Source of the DNA: Neobacillus endophyticus
GTDB lineage: Bacteria > Bacillota > Bacilli > Bacillales > Cytobacillaceae
Assembly: GCF_013248975.1 (NCBI RefSeq)
Contig: NZ_JABRWH010000001.1
Location: 2,810,001-2,874,000, forward strand
Length of the DNA: 64,000 nt
Direction of reading: 5' to 3'
Positions 9,734 to 18,473 of the stretch are shown here, piece after piece (the first letter of the stretch is position 1; each line of letters starts with the position of its first letter). The notes beneath the pieces were generated by a model. That model was not told where the DNA came from and did not search any database. It saw nothing but the letters and a program-made list of their open reading frames with translations. The position numbers and the translations under genes were made by a program.

Positions 9734-9764
9734 AAAAACTCGTCTAAAAATTGACGAGTTTTTT
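9733..9764 (+). terminator. cls terminator
   Basis: Stem AAAAAACTCGTC / GACGAGTTTTTT with an eight-base loop and trailing T-rich tract right after cls. Confidence 0.85.
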
Positions 9765-9825
9765 ATTTTTGAGCAGGATATTGCTTGGAATTGTCGAATA
9801 ATGATGGCAGAAGGGAGGAGATCTA

Positions 9826-11022
9826 TTGTTAACAGCGTTAACAAAAACCGGTAAAAGAATTTCCTTAGGATATGCTTACAAAAAAGACACGCTTATTTAT
9901 ATGCGCAACACAGAGGAATTTCTTTGCCCCATATGCAAAGAACCTGTTATCCTCAAATTGGGAGACAAGCGGATTTATCATTTTGCACATATGCGGGGCG
10001 GGACATGCCTGGAATTTTATGAGCCTGAATCTCAACTTCACATGGAAGGAAAAATTCAGCTTTATCAATGGCTTATTCGCCAAAAGATTATGGCTGTTTT
10101 AGAGTATTATGATAAGGAAATACAACAGCGTCCCGATATCATGTTTGAATATGGCGGACATAAATATGCATTAGAGTACCAATGCTCCGTTATCCCCGAA
10201 GAGATTTTTATTAAAAGGACAAATACTTATTTGCAAAATGGATATATTCCCCTTTGGATCATCGCAAACACTCATATCCAACAAAATAATAGCAGCAGCA
10301 TCTCTCTATCGAGTTTTCACTACTTATTTTTACGACCCTCATTAAATGGAAAATATTTTATTCCCACCTATTGCTCCGAAAAACAGCAATTTTATTTAAT
10401 CCAATCACTTATTCCCATCTCAACTAAAAATACTATTTTTCAATCAAACATTTTACCATTAGAAAATTCTCGACTTGATTGTATATTAAATCCTTTACAA
10501 GAAAGTCATTTGAATTTTAAATATTGGAAGCTGAAGGTGGAAAATTATATATTAAATTGGTCTTTTTATTCAGGGAAAAGAAAAAATCCGTTTTTACAGG
10601 AGATCTATCTTCATCATCTTAATCCTTTTTTGTTACCGTCAGAAATCGGGTTGCCTGTTGCCCATGCGATCTATATACAAACACCACCATTTATTTGGCA
10701 AACATATTTATTTATAGATGTTTTTATGGGTAAACATCAGAACGACACTTTCACCGTGACAGAAATCAGCATGAAGATAAAAAAACGATTGTATCGAAAA
10801 GATCTGATCATGAGAAGTTTGCCTCAATTAAAGGATGTTAGCCCCATGATCCCAGTTATGGAATACTTTCGCCTTTTGGAACTTGAGGGAATCGTAAAAA
10901 AGATCAGTGAAGAGACCTATCAAATTCAGCGGAAAATTGTCGTTCCCCAGTCGAATCGAGAGAACGAAGAAGCAAAGAAAATCTTTTATCAAAAAAGCCG
11001 TCCATTTCTAACGAATATATAA
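9826..11022 (+). CDS. coiA: Competence protein CoiA
   Basis: Cytoplasmic competence protein needed for efficient transformation; the family is thought to act on incoming DNA and contains a nuclease-like core. The 398-residue protein starts at TTG behind GGGAGGAG. A zinc-finger-like segment, CPICKEPVILKLG...YHFAH, lies at about residues 32-56. The nuclease-like core (QRPDIMFEYGGHKYALEYQC, about 104-123) carries the D...E-x-Q residues expected for a restriction-endonuclease-like fold. In B. subtilis the gene belongs to the ComK regulon; I did not find a convincing ComK box here. Confidence 0.9.
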   Translation: MLTALTKTGKRISLGYAYKKDTLIYMRNTEEFLCPICKEPVILKLGDKRIYHFAHMRGGTCLEFYEPESQLHMEGKIQLYQWLIRQKIMAVLEYYDKEIQQRPDIMFEYGGHKYALEYQCSVIPEEIFIKRTNTYLQNGYIPLWIIANTHIQQNNSSSISLSSFHYLFLRPSLNGKYFIPTYCSEKQQFYLIQSLIPISTKNTIFQSNILPLENSRLDCILNPLQESHLNFKYWKLKVENYILNWSFYSGKRKNPFLQEIYLHHLNPFLLPSEIGLPVAHAIYIQTPPFIWQTYLFIDVFMGKHQNDTFTVTEISMKIKKRLYRKDLIMRSLPQLKDVSPMIPVMEYFRLLELEGIVKKISEETYQIQRKIVVPQSNRENEEAKKIFYQKSRPFLTNI

Positions 11023-11153
11023 ATGAAACAATCGTATTGGGCATAATATTAAGGGATGGATAAACTTATTTCTGCTTTTTTACAAAGGAAACTGGGCATA
11101 TTTAGAAGAATATTATTAAGGGATAGAATAAAAAGTGATATGGAGGATGAATG

Positions 11154-12971
11154 ATGGCAAATGAAACTGCGGTTAAGTCGCTGCCGGCAAGAAGTGCAAT
11201 TTCTGTAGAAGAGACTTGGAAATTAGAAGATATCTTTCCTAGTGATGATCTATGGGAAAAAGAATATCAAGAAGTAAAAGGATTAATACCAAAAGTGAAA
11301 GAATTTGACGGGAAATTGGGAGAAAATGCTGAAACCCTTTATAAAGCCCTGCAATTTCAAGATCAATTACTAGAACGAATTGGTAAACTTTATACATATT
11401 CTCATATGCGCTATGACCAAGATACAACGAACTCTTTTTATCAAGGGTTAGATGACAGGATGAAAAACTTATATTCACAGGCTGCAAGTGCACTAGCTTT
11501 TATTGTTCCGGAAATTCTCTCTATTGATGAGAGTAAAGTGAAAAGCTTTTTATCAGCAAAAAACGAATTAAAACTATATAAGCATGCCCTTGAAGAAATT
11601 AATTTACAGAGGCCGCATGTATTAAGTGCTGAGCAAGAGGCATTATTGGCAGAAGCTGGTGAAGTAATGGATGCCTCTAGTAATACATTCGGGATGTTAA
11701 ATAATGCGGATATGGAGTTCCCTTCCATTAAGGATGAAAATGGGGAAGAAGTAGAAATCACACATGGACGATACATTCGCTTTCTAGAAAGCAAGGACCA
11801 GCGGGTACGCCATGATGCATTTAAAGCCGTTTTTCAAACCTATGGGAAATTCAAGAATACTTTCTCAAGTACCTTAAGCGGTAATATCAAAAAAGATAAC
11901 TTTAATGCCAGAGTCAGACATTATAACTCAGCAAGACATGCTGCACTTGCTGCGAATAACATTCCAGAGAGTGTTTACGATAATCTGATTAGTGCAGTAA
12001 ATGAAAATCTACATTTATTACAGCGTTATGTGAAGCTTCGGAAAAAAGTTCTGGGGGTAGAAGAGCTTCACATGTACGACTTGTATACGCCATTGGTGAA
12101 AGATGTAAAAATGGAAATACAATATGAAGAGGCGAAGGATCTTGTGTTGAAAGGTTTAGCCCCTTTAGGTGATGAATATGCGAAAGTGCTTAAAGAAGGC
12201 TTTGAAAACCGCTGGGTAGATGTCCATGAAAATAAAGGCAAGCGTAGTGGTGCCTATTCATCAGGTGCTTATGGGACAAATCCATATATACTTATGAATT
12301 GGCAGGATAATGTCAATAATTTGTTTACATTGGCACATGAATTTGGACATTCTGTCCATAGCTACTATACAAGAAAGTCTCAGCCATATCCATATGGTAA
12401 TTATTCAATCTTTGTAGCAGAAGTGGCATCAACATGTAATGAAGCACTGCTAAATGATTATTTATTAAAAACGGTAGATAACGAACAAAAACGAATTTAT
12501 TTGTTAAATCATTATTTAGAAGGCTTTAGAGGAACTGTATTCCGCCAGACTATGTTCGCTGAATTTGAGCATATGATTCATCAGCAAGCACAAAATAATG
12601 AAGCATTAACAGCTGAGTCACTAACGAAACATTATTATGAATTAAACAAAAAGTACTTTGGGGAAGAAAATATTGTGATTGATGAAGAAATCGGCTTAGA
12701 ATGGGCAAGAATTCCTCATTTTTATTACAATTACTATGTGTACCAATATGCAACAGGATTTAGTGCTGCTACAGCATTAAGCAAACAAATACTTGAAGAA
12801 GGCGAGCCGGCTGTGAAACGCTATATTGATTTCCTCAGTGCGGGCAGCTCTGATTATCCGATTGAGGTTCTAAAGAAAGCTGGAGTAGATATGACAAGTG
12901 CAGAACCAATTAAAGCTGCTTGTAAAGTGTTTGAAGAAAAATTGTGCGAATTGGAACAGTTGTTGTCTTAA
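11154..12971 (+). CDS. pepF: Oligoendopeptidase F (M3 family)
   Basis: Cytoplasmic zinc metallopeptidase that degrades short peptides, here possibly those imported by Opp. The zinc motif HEFGH (in LAHEFGHSVHSYY, about residue 394) is intact, with the downstream glutamate in SIFVAEVASTCNE. About 605 residues is normal. Two adjacent ATGs (11151, 11154) are possible; the second has the better seven-base spacing from GGAGG. In both S. aureus and B. subtilis the RsaE/RoxS RNA lies close to pepF, as here. Confidence 0.93.
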   Translation: MANETAVKSLPARSAISVEETWKLEDIFPSDDLWEKEYQEVKGLIPKVKEFDGKLGENAETLYKALQFQDQLLERIGKLYTYSHMRYDQDTTNSFYQGLDDRMKNLYSQAASALAFIVPEILSIDESKVKSFLSAKNELKLYKHALEEINLQRPHVLSAEQEALLAEAGEVMDASSNTFGMLNNADMEFPSIKDENGEEVEITHGRYIRFLESKDQRVRHDAFKAVFQTYGKFKNTFSSTLSGNIKKDNFNARVRHYNSARHAALAANNIPESVYDNLISAVNENLHLLQRYVKLRKKVLGVEELHMYDLYTPLVKDVKMEIQYEEAKDLVLKGLAPLGDEYAKVLKEGFENRWVDVHENKGKRSGAYSSGAYGTNPYILMNWQDNVNNLFTLAHEFGHSVHSYYTRKSQPYPYGNYSIFVAEVASTCNEALLNDYLLKTVDNEQKRIYLLNHYLEGFRGTVFRQTMFAEFEHMIHQQAQNNEALTAESLTKHYYELNKKYFGEENIVIDEEIGLEWARIPHFYYNYYVYQYATGFSAATALSKQILEEGEPAVKRYIDFLSAGSSDYPIEVLKKAGVDMTSAEPIKAACKVFEEKLCELEQLLS

Positions 12972-12972
12972 G

Positions 12973-13221
12973 CTAAGGCTATGTTAAAGAACATTATTGG
13001 TATTTAAACATGGTTGATTGGAGCGGAAGGCACGAAGACTCCTCGAAAATGCTAACGCATTTCCTTCGTGCGTGGGGGAATACAAGGACGTCATTCAATG
13101 TCCTGCGGGAGTACGGTTGGGGAGACCCTGCAGGTGCATTAGCACCGAGGAGGCTCCAGGCACTCCCGCAGAATGCGAAGTGCCTGGAGCGGAAAACAAT
13201 AGCCAATTTTAACAGAGCCTA
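12973..13221. repeat. MITE-like GC-rich repeat, copy 1
   Basis: About 249 bp between pepF and the next gene. The ends are imperfect inverted repeats (TAAGGCTATGTTAAAG against TTAGGCTCTGTTAAAA read from the right). The interior contains GGAGCGGAAGGC, AAGACTCCT, TCCTGCGGGAGTACG and GAGGAGGCTCC, folding into long stems. A second copy is at 40328-40519. From memory, intergenic repeats with this core are abundant in Bacillaceae genomes. Reading frames of 64-70 codons through it on both strands are artefacts of the stem-loops. Confidence 0.8.
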
Positions 13222-13230
13222 AACTAAAAA

Positions 13231-13263
13231 GGGGGGAGGAGCCTTTAAGCTGCCTCCCTTTTT
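13231..13263. terminator. Bidirectional terminator
   Basis: Stem GGGAGGAGC / GCTGCCTCCC with A/T runs on both sides, between the MITE and the convergent small gene at 13262-13435. It fits that gene on the minus strand and pepF read-through on the plus strand. Confidence 0.75.
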
Positions 13264-13435
13264 AAAAACCTTTAAATTTCCTTTTTTCGTTTAAAGAAAA
13301 CAGCAAGATAAAAATAGACATGAATAATAGTGGAATGCTAATGTACATTGGAAAAATCTTCAATAGTGCTAATAAATGAAGAAAAAAGGCAATAAGAATA
13401 AACAAAAACATCATTAATTCAGAAAGTTTTTTCAA
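13262..13435 (-). CDS. Small two-helix membrane protein (position of B. subtilis yizD)
   Basis: 57 residues starting at TTG (13433-13435 on the complement) with AAGGAG upstream. Two hydrophobic helices (SELMMFLFILIAFFLHLLAL and YISIPLLFMSIFILLFSL) are joined by a short basic turn, followed by a charged NEKRKFKGF tail. It lies between pepF and spxH, where B. subtilis carries the small gene yizD. I did not compare the sequences, so this is a positional match only. Function unknown. Confidence 0.65.
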   Translation of the reverse strand: MKKLSELMMFLFILIAFFLHLLALLKIFPMYISIPLLFMSIFILLFSLNEKRKFKGF

Positions 13436-13528
13436 TGTAATAATACTCCTTCTTTTTTAGATGTATGAGTCAATGCTTTCATACTATGTCTATGGTTAAA
13501 TTTGTGGATATATGACTTTTTGACAATT

Positions 13529-13546
13529 ATGTGAAATAAAGCACAA
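13529..13546 (+). promoter_or_regulatory. Rex-like operator upstream of roxS
   Basis: ATGTGAA-ATAA-AGCACAA resembles the Rex consensus TTGTGAA-N4-TTCACAA (TGTGAA and CACAA arms intact). It sits just upstream of the -35 of the small RNA. In B. subtilis roxS transcription is known to respond to Rex and ResD; this site is inferred from the motif alone. Confidence 0.45.
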
Positions 13547-13551
13547 GTGTA

Positions 13552-13581
13552 TTGTCATAATAAACATCTCCATGCTATATT
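13552..13581 (+). promoter_or_regulatory. roxS promoter
   Basis: -35 TTGTCA (13552-13557) and an extended -10 TGCTATATT (TATATT at 13576-13581) with an 18-base spacer, giving a start near 13588. Confidence 0.7.
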
Positions 13582-13587
13582 GGATAC

Positions 13588-13709
13588 GTGAAGTTGATCA
13601 CAACAAACATATACCCCTTTGTTTGACCGTGAAAAATTTCTCCCATCCCCTTTGTTCGTATTGATAGAAAAATGCCTTCCTGAAATATCTGGAAGGCATT
13701 TTCTTTTTT
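13588..13709 (+). ncRNA. roxS: Small regulatory RNA RoxS (RsaE family)
   Basis: RoxS/RsaE is a conserved Firmicutes trans-acting RNA that pairs with Shine-Dalgarno regions of central-metabolism and redox mRNAs. The RNA here is about 120 bases. Two unpaired C-rich blocks, ATACCCCTTTGTTTGA and TCTCCCATCCCCTTTG, match the seed regions I remember from B. subtilis RoxS and S. aureus RsaE. It ends in a Rho-independent terminator (AAATGCCTTCC / GGAAGGCATTT, 13670-13701, then T6). Promoter, terminator and genomic place (near pepF, next to spxH) all agree. Confidence 0.85.
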
Positions 13710-13767
13710 GAAAATAATATTTCATAAAAATAGACAAAATCGAATTAGTCTTTCATTCGAGCTTTGT

Positions 13768-14667
13768 CTATTTGTCAATATATCTCCAAAATGTCCCGTA
13801 TTTTGCAGGAATTTGCTCAACTATTTGTTTTAATAGCAGCTTTTTCATTTCACGTTCAATTTGCGAAATGGGCAAATCATACACAACAGCAATTTCTTTT
13901 GAAGCGACAAAGTTAAAAAGTTTTAAAAAACTCTCCAGCGGCGGTGGAGAAGCTTTGACTGGTATCTCCGGAAGCATTTCTTCCAGGATTTGTACATAAA
14001 CTTCATAGGGGTATGTCCCTGTAATTTTAATACCCTCATCTTCCACATTTTCATTAAAGAAAACTAACGTCGGGATTTCCTGGACATCCATTTCTGTAGT
14101 GATTTTTAAATCACACTGAAAGGCTTTGATGGCACTTTCAGAATGCATATCATTACTAAACTCATCAATATCCAATCCTGCTCTAACCGCACAATCCAAT
14201 AATACCTCATAATCCGAGATATTTCGCTTTTCAAGGAACAAAACTTCCTGCATCCTTCGCAAAAAGCGGATTCCAGCACGTCTTCCTTGAAGCTCTGCTG
14301 CTTTTAGAGCTATTGAAACGATATATGGAGAATCGACGGGATCTTCTAACCAGAGGTCTGCGTCACATGACATACCTGATCTGCTAGCTGTTTTTTCCCA
14401 TAGTTCAACGATGTTTTCATAGTTTTTTTTCTTACTTATATTCAGATTGGCCAATCTTCCGCTTAAAACATGTTTAATTGAAAAATACCGCCCATATTCA
14501 ATTCGCAGTTTTTTCAAAATGGGCTCCAGTGCCCAGCATTCAGGGCATAATGGATCAATAAACATATAAATTTCAATCGGCTTTTTATCCCCGCCGTGAC
14601 AATGCTGATTCAGGTTTTCAGACCATGTATTATCCAATGTTTTCACCAAATTTTCCTTTGAAATCAA
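13768..14667 (-). CDS. spxH: ClpXP adaptor SpxH (YjbH)
   Basis: DsbA/thioredoxin-fold adaptor that binds Spx and hands it to ClpXP; it aggregates under disulfide stress, which stabilises Spx. The N-terminal region has a His-rich start ([10 protein letters not shown]) and the motif CPECW around residues 38-42. 299 residues is typical. Its ATG is embedded in the end of the upstream globin remnant (14630-14785), and in B. subtilis the globin gene yjbI and yjbH form one operon. A short inverted repeat at the gene end (ATAGACAAA ... TTTGTCTAT, 13731-13773) may help termination. Confidence 0.92.
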   Translation of the reverse strand: MISKENLVKTLDNTWSENLNQHCHGGDKKPIEIYMFIDPLCPECWALEPILKKLRIEYGRYFSIKHVLSGRLANLNISKKKNYENIVELWEKTASRSGMSCDADLWLEDPVDSPYIVSIALKAAELQGRRAGIRFLRRMQEVLFLEKRNISDYEVLLDCAVRAGLDIDEFSNDMHSESAIKAFQCDLKITTEMDVQEIPTLVFFNENVEDEGIKITGTYPYEVYVQILEEMLPEIPVKASPPPLESFLKLFNFVASKEIAVVYDLPISQIEREMKKLLLKQIVEQIPAKYGTFWRYIDK

Positions 14668-14785
14668 TCGTATTATTTAAATTCGGGTCAGAATACTGGT
14701 CAGCAGGGTCATAAAAAGTGTCCACAAGAAGATGTAGAGTTTCTTCCATGACGGCCTTAAGTGATGTAAACTTTTCCTCTATCAT
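14630..14785 (-). pseudogene. Truncated-haemoglobin (YjbI) N-terminal remnant
   Basis: 51 codons with a good ribosome binding site (AAGGGAG) and ATG at 14783-14785 on the complement. The segment VMEETLHLLVDTFY resembles the start of the group II truncated haemoglobin that precedes yjbH in B. subtilis (EELLSQLVDTFY, recalled from memory). The haem-binding part is missing, and the frame ends inside spxH. The surviving leader may now serve to start translation of spxH. It could also be an unrelated small gene; the match is short. Confidence 0.5.
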
Positions 14786-14963
14786 GTGACAACTCCCTTT
14801 TCATGTCGATTGTATGTTTATTTTATCAATGACCATTTCATATCTCAAATGAATTGCTTTGAAATAGTGCAATTATAAGTAGACACATTATTAATGTTCT
14901 CAAAAGTGATTTTTCTTAATAGAAATTGAAGGGAATTACCAATGGGAAATTTCCCATTCATAA

Positions 14964-15566
14964 CTAGATTCCGCCATTCGTTTTTCTACTTTGAGAGTAT
15001 TTTGTTTCATAAAAGCGCTGTATTTTGTTTTTTGTTTTACGTTCAGGAATTTGGTATAGCTTTAGTATTTCATCAAAAATGCTTTTTCCTTTTTGATAGT
15101 TTTGGACCTCATATTCCATTTCAAAGTCTTCTGTATTTAAATAGAGACTGTGATCTAGGACAAGCAGTCCTTCTTGGTAAGCAATCTCCACCCGATTTGT
15201 CTTTAATGAACCAAAATATTCGAGAGTGGAAAAATCCCCGGATATGGCATCGATTTTAGCTTTAATCTCCCCTGCAGGCAGTGTCCCTGCCTGCAACATT
15301 TGTTCAGCTTCTGCGGCATTTAATGGTTGATTTGTTTCAAGCAATCCGATTTCCACAGGCTGCTTTAAAGTCATTTCAAACCCTTTTTGTTTTTTTCGGA
15401 TACGAAGAGCGGATCCCATATTTTTCAAGGCGAAGTCTGGGGTATCAAAGTAATGATTTTCCTGTGTGAAAAATTGCTCAGCCTTTATTTTAAATGCAAT
15501 TAAAAGTGTTTGATACTCTGTTTTTGTCAGCATGTTTTTAAATTCAATTTCTATATTCTGAGGCAA
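14964..15566 (-). CDS. yjbK: CYTH-domain protein YjbK (triphosphate tunnel metalloenzyme)
   Basis: Member of the CYTH family, whose proteins bind triphosphate compounds and metal ions in a beta-barrel tunnel and often hydrolyse inorganic triphosphate. The signature EIEFK stands at residues 6-10, with alternating charged strands such as ALRIRKKQKGFEMTLK and TNRVEIAYQEGLLVLDHS lining the tunnel. 200 residues; starts at TTG with AAAGGA upstream. It is divergent from yjbL. The lytic transglycosylase gene yjbJ that B. subtilis has next to it is absent. Confidence 0.88.
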   Translation of the reverse strand: MPQNIEIEFKNMLTKTEYQTLLIAFKIKAEQFFTQENHYFDTPDFALKNMGSALRIRKKQKGFEMTLKQPVEIGLLETNQPLNAAEAEQMLQAGTLPAGEIKAKIDAISGDFSTLEYFGSLKTNRVEIAYQEGLLVLDHSLYLNTEDFEMEYEVQNYQKGKSIFDEILKLYQIPERKTKNKIQRFYETKYSQSRKTNGGI

Positions 15567-15676
15567 AAATAGTCAATCCTTTCATTTCACATATTCTCTT
15601 TGTATAGGTTACCACAATCATTGGGAGAATTAGATAAATTATGCTAAAATAGGAGAGGAAAGTTGGAGGTAATAGA

Positions 15677-16036
15677 ATGAAGAGAAAAATGACGGTTATC
15701 AGTGCAAAGATAAAGGAAAAAGGCCTATTCCTTGAAACAGCAGAGGACCTAACTGGCTTAATGCCTGGAGAACAAATGCTTGTGGATTCTGATCATTTTG
15801 CATTTATTTACATAATGGAAGATCAGGAAGATTATACATATATCGAATTGTCAGAACAAATTTGGCCTCAATTAAAAGCGCCCATGGAGAAAAAATTATC
15901 CGTATGGATCTGCAATGTGAATCAAGAAATAATGCTGCAAGGCTTTTGGGATGAATTAGAGTATCTGATTGAAAATATTAAAGGAAACAGTAATTATGGG
16001 CAAGAAATGGTCAATAAAGTAGAGGGCTTTTTTTAG
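15677..16036 (+). CDS. yjbL: YjbL family protein (UPF0738)
   Basis: 119-residue cytoplasmic protein of unknown function found next to yjbM in Bacillaceae. It has no membrane helix or known motif; the sequence is acidic with DSDHFAFIYIMEDQEDYTYIEL near the middle. GGAGGT precedes the ATG. yjbM starts ten bases after its stop, so the two are probably co-transcribed. Confidence 0.8.
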   Translation: MKRKMTVISAKIKEKGLFLETAEDLTGLMPGEQMLVDSDHFAFIYIMEDQEDYTYIELSEQIWPQLKAPMEKKLSVWICNVNQEIMLQGFWDELEYLIENIKGNSNYGQEMVNKVEGFF

Positions 16037-16046
16037 AGGTGGATTT

Positions 16047-16685
16047 ATGAAGCTTTGGGATCAATTTTTAGCACCTTACAAGCAGGCTGTGGATGAGCTT
16101 AAAGTAAAACTAAAGGGACTGAGAGGGCAGTTTGAACTGGATTCCTCCCATTCCCCGGTTGAATTTGTTACGGGAAGAGTTAAACCTATTGCCAGTATTC
16201 TGGACAAGGCCAATCAAAAAGGAATTCCTCTTGATAAATTGGAAGAAGAGATGCAGGATATTGCGGGCATGCGTATCATGTGCCAGTTTGTAGAAGATAT
16301 TCATCGTGTTGTTGAGCTATTGAGGAACCGCAATGATTTTGAAATAGTGGAGGAAAGAGACTATATTTCTCATGAAAAAACAAGTGGTTACCGCTCATAC
16401 CATGTTGTTATCCACTATCCAGTTCAAACCATTCACGGGGAAAAGAAAATACTAGCAGAAATTCAAATCAGAACACTTGCAATGAATTTTTGGGCGACCA
16501 TTGAACATTCATTAAATTATAAATATAAAGGAGCTTTCCCCACAGATATAAAAATGCGGCTGCAGCGGGCCGCAGAGGCGGCATTCCTTCTTGATGAGGA
16601 AATGTCTTTAATCCGGGGCGAGATTAAAGAAGCTCAAGCATTCTTTACCCTAAAGAAAGAATTAAAGCAGGAAGAAAAGAACTAA
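16047..16685 (+). CDS. yjbM: Small alarmone synthetase (GTP pyrophosphokinase) YjbM/RelQ
   Basis: Single-domain (p)ppGpp synthetase that transfers pyrophosphate from ATP to GTP/GDP. The RelA/SpoT synthetase core runs through DIAGMRIMCQFVEDIHRV, YISHEKTSGYRSYHVVI and EIQIRTLAMNFWATIEHSLNYK. No hydrolase, TGS or ACT domain is present. 212 residues is typical of the RelQ (SasB) group, which forms tetramers. nadK follows 45 bases later, so alarmone and NADP synthesis are linked in one unit. Confidence 0.93.
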   Translation: MKLWDQFLAPYKQAVDELKVKLKGLRGQFELDSSHSPVEFVTGRVKPIASILDKANQKGIPLDKLEEEMQDIAGMRIMCQFVEDIHRVVELLRNRNDFEIVEERDYISHEKTSGYRSYHVVIHYPVQTIHGEKKILAEIQIRTLAMNFWATIEHSLNYKYKGAFPTDIKMRLQRAAEAAFLLDEEMSLIRGEIKEAQAFFTLKKELKQEEKN

Positions 16686-16733
16686 TATTGCATAACACTT
16701 TTTGAAAGCCATTCAGGATAAGGAGATAAAATG

Positions 16734-17528
16734 ATGAAATTCGCGATTACATCAAAAGGAGATCAAAATTCAAATATTTTGATGCACAAAATGCGGACCT
16801 ATTTACTTGATTTTGATCTGAAGTATGATGAGGACCAGCCGGATATTGTGATTTCTATTGGCGGTGACGGGACATTGCTATATGCCTTTCACCGTTATAG
16901 CAGCCGTTTGAGCAAGACTGCATTCGTTGGTATCCATACCGGACATCTTGGTTTCTATGCTGATTGGCTTCCGGAAGAAATCGAAAAACTCGTGATTGCG
17001 ATTGCCAAAACGCCTTTTCAGGTTGTTGAATATCCGCTGCTTGAAGTGATTATCCGCTATTCCCATGCTGGAAAGGAATCTAGATATTTGGCGTTAAATG
17101 AATCAACCGTGAAAAGTGTGGAAGGAACACTTGTAATGGATGTAGAAATCCGCGGCGACCATTTTGAACGCTTTCGCGGCGACGGTCTCTGCGTTTCCAC
17201 TCCGTCTGGCAGCACTGCTTATAATAAAGCATTGGGCGGGGCGATTATCCATCCGTCGCTTTCTGCCATTCAGATAGCGGAAATGGCTTCCATCAATAAT
17301 AAAGTGTTTAGAACAGTGGGTTCGCCGCTTATTCTTCCTGCACACCATACTTGCTTGCTAAAACCTGTGAATATGTCAGATTTTCAGGTTACCGTCGATC
17401 ATCTTACATTGCTGCATAAAGATGTAAAGTCTATTCAATTCAGAGTACCTGAAGAGAAAATTCGTTTTGCCAGATTCCGCCCATTTCCTTTTTGGAAAAG
17501 AGTCCATGATTCATTCATTTCAGATTAA
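16734..17528 (+). CDS. nadK: NAD kinase
   Basis: Phosphorylates NAD to NADP with ATP or polyphosphate. The conserved GGDGT (in [11 protein letters not shown], about residues 44-48) and NE (in ALNESTVK) motifs are intact, as is the Gly-rich [21 protein letters not shown] segment. About 264 residues. ATGs at 16731 and 16734 are possible; the second is better spaced from AAGGAG. It corresponds to B. subtilis nadF (ppnKA) by position. Confidence 0.94.
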   Translation: MKFAITSKGDQNSNILMHKMRTYLLDFDLKYDEDQPDIVISIGGDGTLLYAFHRYSSRLSKTAFVGIHTGHLGFYADWLPEEIEKLVIAIAKTPFQVVEYPLLEVIIRYSHAGKESRYLALNESTVKSVEGTLVMDVEIRGDHFERFRGDGLCVSTPSGSTAYNKALGGAIIHPSLSAIQIAEMASINNKVFRTVGSPLILPAHHTCLLKPVNMSDFQVTVDHLTLLHKDVKSIQFRVPEEKIRFARFRPFPFWKRVHDSFISD

Positions 17529-17549
17529 TGGCGGAAGGGGACAAAAAAA

Positions 17550-18452
17550 TTGGCAACACGTTTTCAATTGAGTTGGGTAATTGACACCGAAAGCTCAGGG
17601 ATGATAATTAGAGAATTTCTAAAGAAGGAAGAAATTTCACGAACGGCATTAACTGATATTAAGTTTCAGGGCGGTCAAATTCTTGTAAATGGTGAAGATG
17701 TAAATGTCCGTTACAAGCTACTTGAAGGAGACCGATTAACGGTTGAATTTCCGCCTGAAAATCCAAGTCAGGGTATGAAAGGTGAAAAGATTCCACTTTC
17801 AATTATATATGAGGATGATTATTTATTAGTTGTGAATAAGCCTGCCGGAATGAGTACAATTCCTTCAAGGGAGCATCCCACTGGAAGTCTTGCAAACGCG
17901 TTGATCGGCTTTTATGAACAACTCAAGTTACAAGCAACTGCCCATATTGTGACAAGGCTTGATCGTGATACTTCTGGAATTGTCCTCGTTGCCAAGCATC
18001 GGCACGTACATCATCTTTTTAGTAAGAGCCAAAGAAGCGGAGAAGTAAAGCGTATTTATGAAGCGTTTGCCGAGGGGAGAATAGCATCTGAAACCAATAC
18101 AGTTGATGCTCCAATTGGTCGTAACCCTGACAGTATTATTGAAAGGGAAGTCCGTCACGATGGTCAAAATGCCATCACACATTACCGGGTTCTGGCTAGG
18201 CTCCGAGACTTTACATATTTGGAACTTAAGCTTGAAACAGGGAGGACACATCAAATTCGTGTTCATATGTCCTATATCGGCCATCCCTTACTAGGAGATG
18301 ATTTGTATGGTGGAAGTCTAGCCAAAATCAAAAGACAAGCACTTCATTGTAAACATATTCATTTTATCCATCCATTTACGTATGAAGAAATGTCATTTAC
18401 GGCACCGCTCCCTGATGATATGAAAAATATTTTGAAAGAGGCTGACTCTTAA
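17550..18452 (+). CDS. yjbO: RluA-family pseudouridine synthase YjbO
   Basis: RNA pseudouridine synthase of the RluA/RluD type. An N-terminal S4-like part (ISRTALTDIKFQGGQILVNG) is followed by the catalytic domain with IVTRLDRDTSGIVLVAK, whose second Asp is the nucleophile, and the C-terminal ETGRTHQIRVHMSYIGHPLLGD motif. 300 residues. The start is TTG behind GGAAGGGG, 21 bases after nadK, so it is the last gene of the yjbLM-nadK-yjbO unit. The exact RNA target is not known. Confidence 0.9.
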   Translation: MATRFQLSWVIDTESSGMIIREFLKKEEISRTALTDIKFQGGQILVNGEDVNVRYKLLEGDRLTVEFPPENPSQGMKGEKIPLSIIYEDDYLLVVNKPAGMSTIPSREHPTGSLANALIGFYEQLKLQATAHIVTRLDRDTSGIVLVAKHRHVHHLFSKSQRSGEVKRIYEAFAEGRIASETNTVDAPIGRNPDSIIEREVRHDGQNAITHYRVLARLRDFTYLELKLETGRTHQIRVHMSYIGHPLLGDDLYGGSLAKIKRQALHCKHIHFIHPFTYEEMSFTAPLPDDMKNILKEADS

Positions 18453-18464
18453 ATGTTGTCAGCC
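18440..18464. terminator. Terminator between convergent yjbO and prpE
   Basis: Stem GGCTGAC / GTCAGCC with an 11-base loop, overlapping the end of yjbO. The following T-tract is short. Confidence 0.65.
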
Positions 18465-18473
18465 TTTGTCTCG

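Noticed and set aside
13010..13222. Three reading frames of 64-70 codons on both strands
   Set aside because: They run through the stem-loops of the GC-rich MITE and have no ribosome binding sites.
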